Assembly: GCF_003353055.1 (NCBI RefSeq)
Contig: NZ_QKWJ01000016.1
Span: forward strand, 62,001 to 126,000
DNA from: Cupriavidus lacunae
GTDB lineage: Bacteria; Pseudomonadota; Gammaproteobacteria; Burkholderiales; Burkholderiaceae
Length of the DNA stretch: 64,000 bases
Reading direction: 5' to 3'
The notes beneath the pieces were generated by a model. That model did no database searches and was not told the origin of the DNA. It saw nothing but the letters and a program-made list of their open reading frames with translations. Position numbers and translations under genes: made by a program. Each line of letters begins with the position of its first letter. The stretch's first letter is position 1. Below are positions 63,867 to 64,000 of this stretch, in pieces.

Positions 63867-64000
63867 ATGAAAAGAAGTCTTGTCGGCCTTGCCTGCGCCA
63901 TTGCCAGCGCAACGGCCGCGGCGCAGACATCCGGCATCACGCTGTACGGCGTGGCGGATGCCAACATCGAATACACCAACAACAACAATGGGAGCGGCCC
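63867..64000 (+). CDS. Gram-negative porin, N-terminal part (cut by window edge)
   Basis: Open to the right edge. MKRSLVGLACAIASATAAAQ is a signal peptide, then SGITLYGVADANIEYTN, the first strand of Burkholderiales general porins. CCAGGAGGAG gives an excellent ribosome-binding site. Follows the catabolic operon by 160 bases with its own promoter-like stretch; probably provides outer-membrane entry for the substrate. Confidence 0.9.
   Translation, partial: MKRSLVGLACAIASATAAAQTSGITLYGVADANIEYTNNNNGSG

Overview
The window is high-GC DNA from a beta-proteobacterium of the Burkholderiaceae, most like Cupriavidus/Ralstonia. The grounds are base composition, tripartite tricarboxylate ('Bug'/TctC) binding proteins, Gram-negative porins of the Burkholderiales type, and the gene families present. 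No tRNA, rRNA, CRISPR array or complete insertion sequence was recognised. The taxonomic call is an inference from gene content; no marker gene is present.

Region 1 (1-8019) handles one-carbon and glycine-betaine-type metabolism. A minus-strand operon, sdaA-soxB-soxD-soxA, runs off the left edge. It encodes serine deaminase and sarcosine oxidase, which produces glycine and formaldehyde (or methylene-THF). A divergent GlxA/GbdR-type AraC regulator follows, then glutathione-dependent formaldehyde dehydrogenase. The next gene of that pathway, S-formylglutathione hydrolase, survives only as an internally deleted stub.

Region 2 (8275-13890) holds a zinc-ribbon/adenylate-cyclase/AAA/TPR signalling protein, a flavin reductase and a scar zone. 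The scar zone has a collapsed second sdaA, whose upstream region still matches the promoter region of the intact sdaA, and fragments of an M20 amidohydrolase and a CoA-transferase fused back to back.

Region 3 (13891-22285) is a LysR regulator convergent with a minus-strand catabolic operon. The operon has 2-oxopent-4-enoate hydratase, acylating acetaldehyde dehydrogenase and 4-hydroxy-2-oxovalerate aldolase (the lower meta-cleavage pathway). It also has a TRAP transporter (fused DctQM plus DctP), an exported PPC-domain protein, a YciI protein and two tandem small paralogues. No ring-cleavage enzyme is present in this operon.

Region 4 (22849-37752) has a giant kinase-like/AAA/GAF/PAS/histidine-kinase sensor and a convergent FixJ/NarL-type response regulator, separated by a 164-bp inverted-repeat element. 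Next comes a plus-strand block of isochorismatase-like hydrolase, Tat-type alpha/beta hydrolase, Tat-type amidohydrolase, DoxX, MFS exporter, XapX, porin and DUF1275. Region 5 (37753-41404) is gene-poor. It holds a stand-alone receiver protein, small proteins, the 5' stub of a catalase and the 3' stub of a second isochorismatase-like gene.

Region 6 (41549-64000) is a large divergent aromatic-catabolic locus around a GntR/FCD regulator. The minus arm has a thioesterase, a crotonase, three tandem RraA/LigK-type proteins, a LigB-like protein, a CoA-transferase, a thiolase with a DUF35 partner, a Bug protein, two acyl-CoA dehydrogenases and an NDP-forming acyl-CoA ligase. The plus arm has GntR, RidA, a LigJ-like amidohydrolase, two Rieske oxygenases with a second Bug protein between them, a VanB/PDR-type reductase, a crotonase, a 3-hydroxyacyl-CoA dehydrogenase and the start of a porin. 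Together they suggest oxygenase attack, CoA-dependent side-chain removal, and a gallate/protocatechuate-4,5-type lower route to pyruvate and oxaloacetate. The substrate cannot be named from sequence. The LigB-like protein appears to lack one of the usual iron-ligand histidines, which makes this the most promising place for undescribed chemistry.
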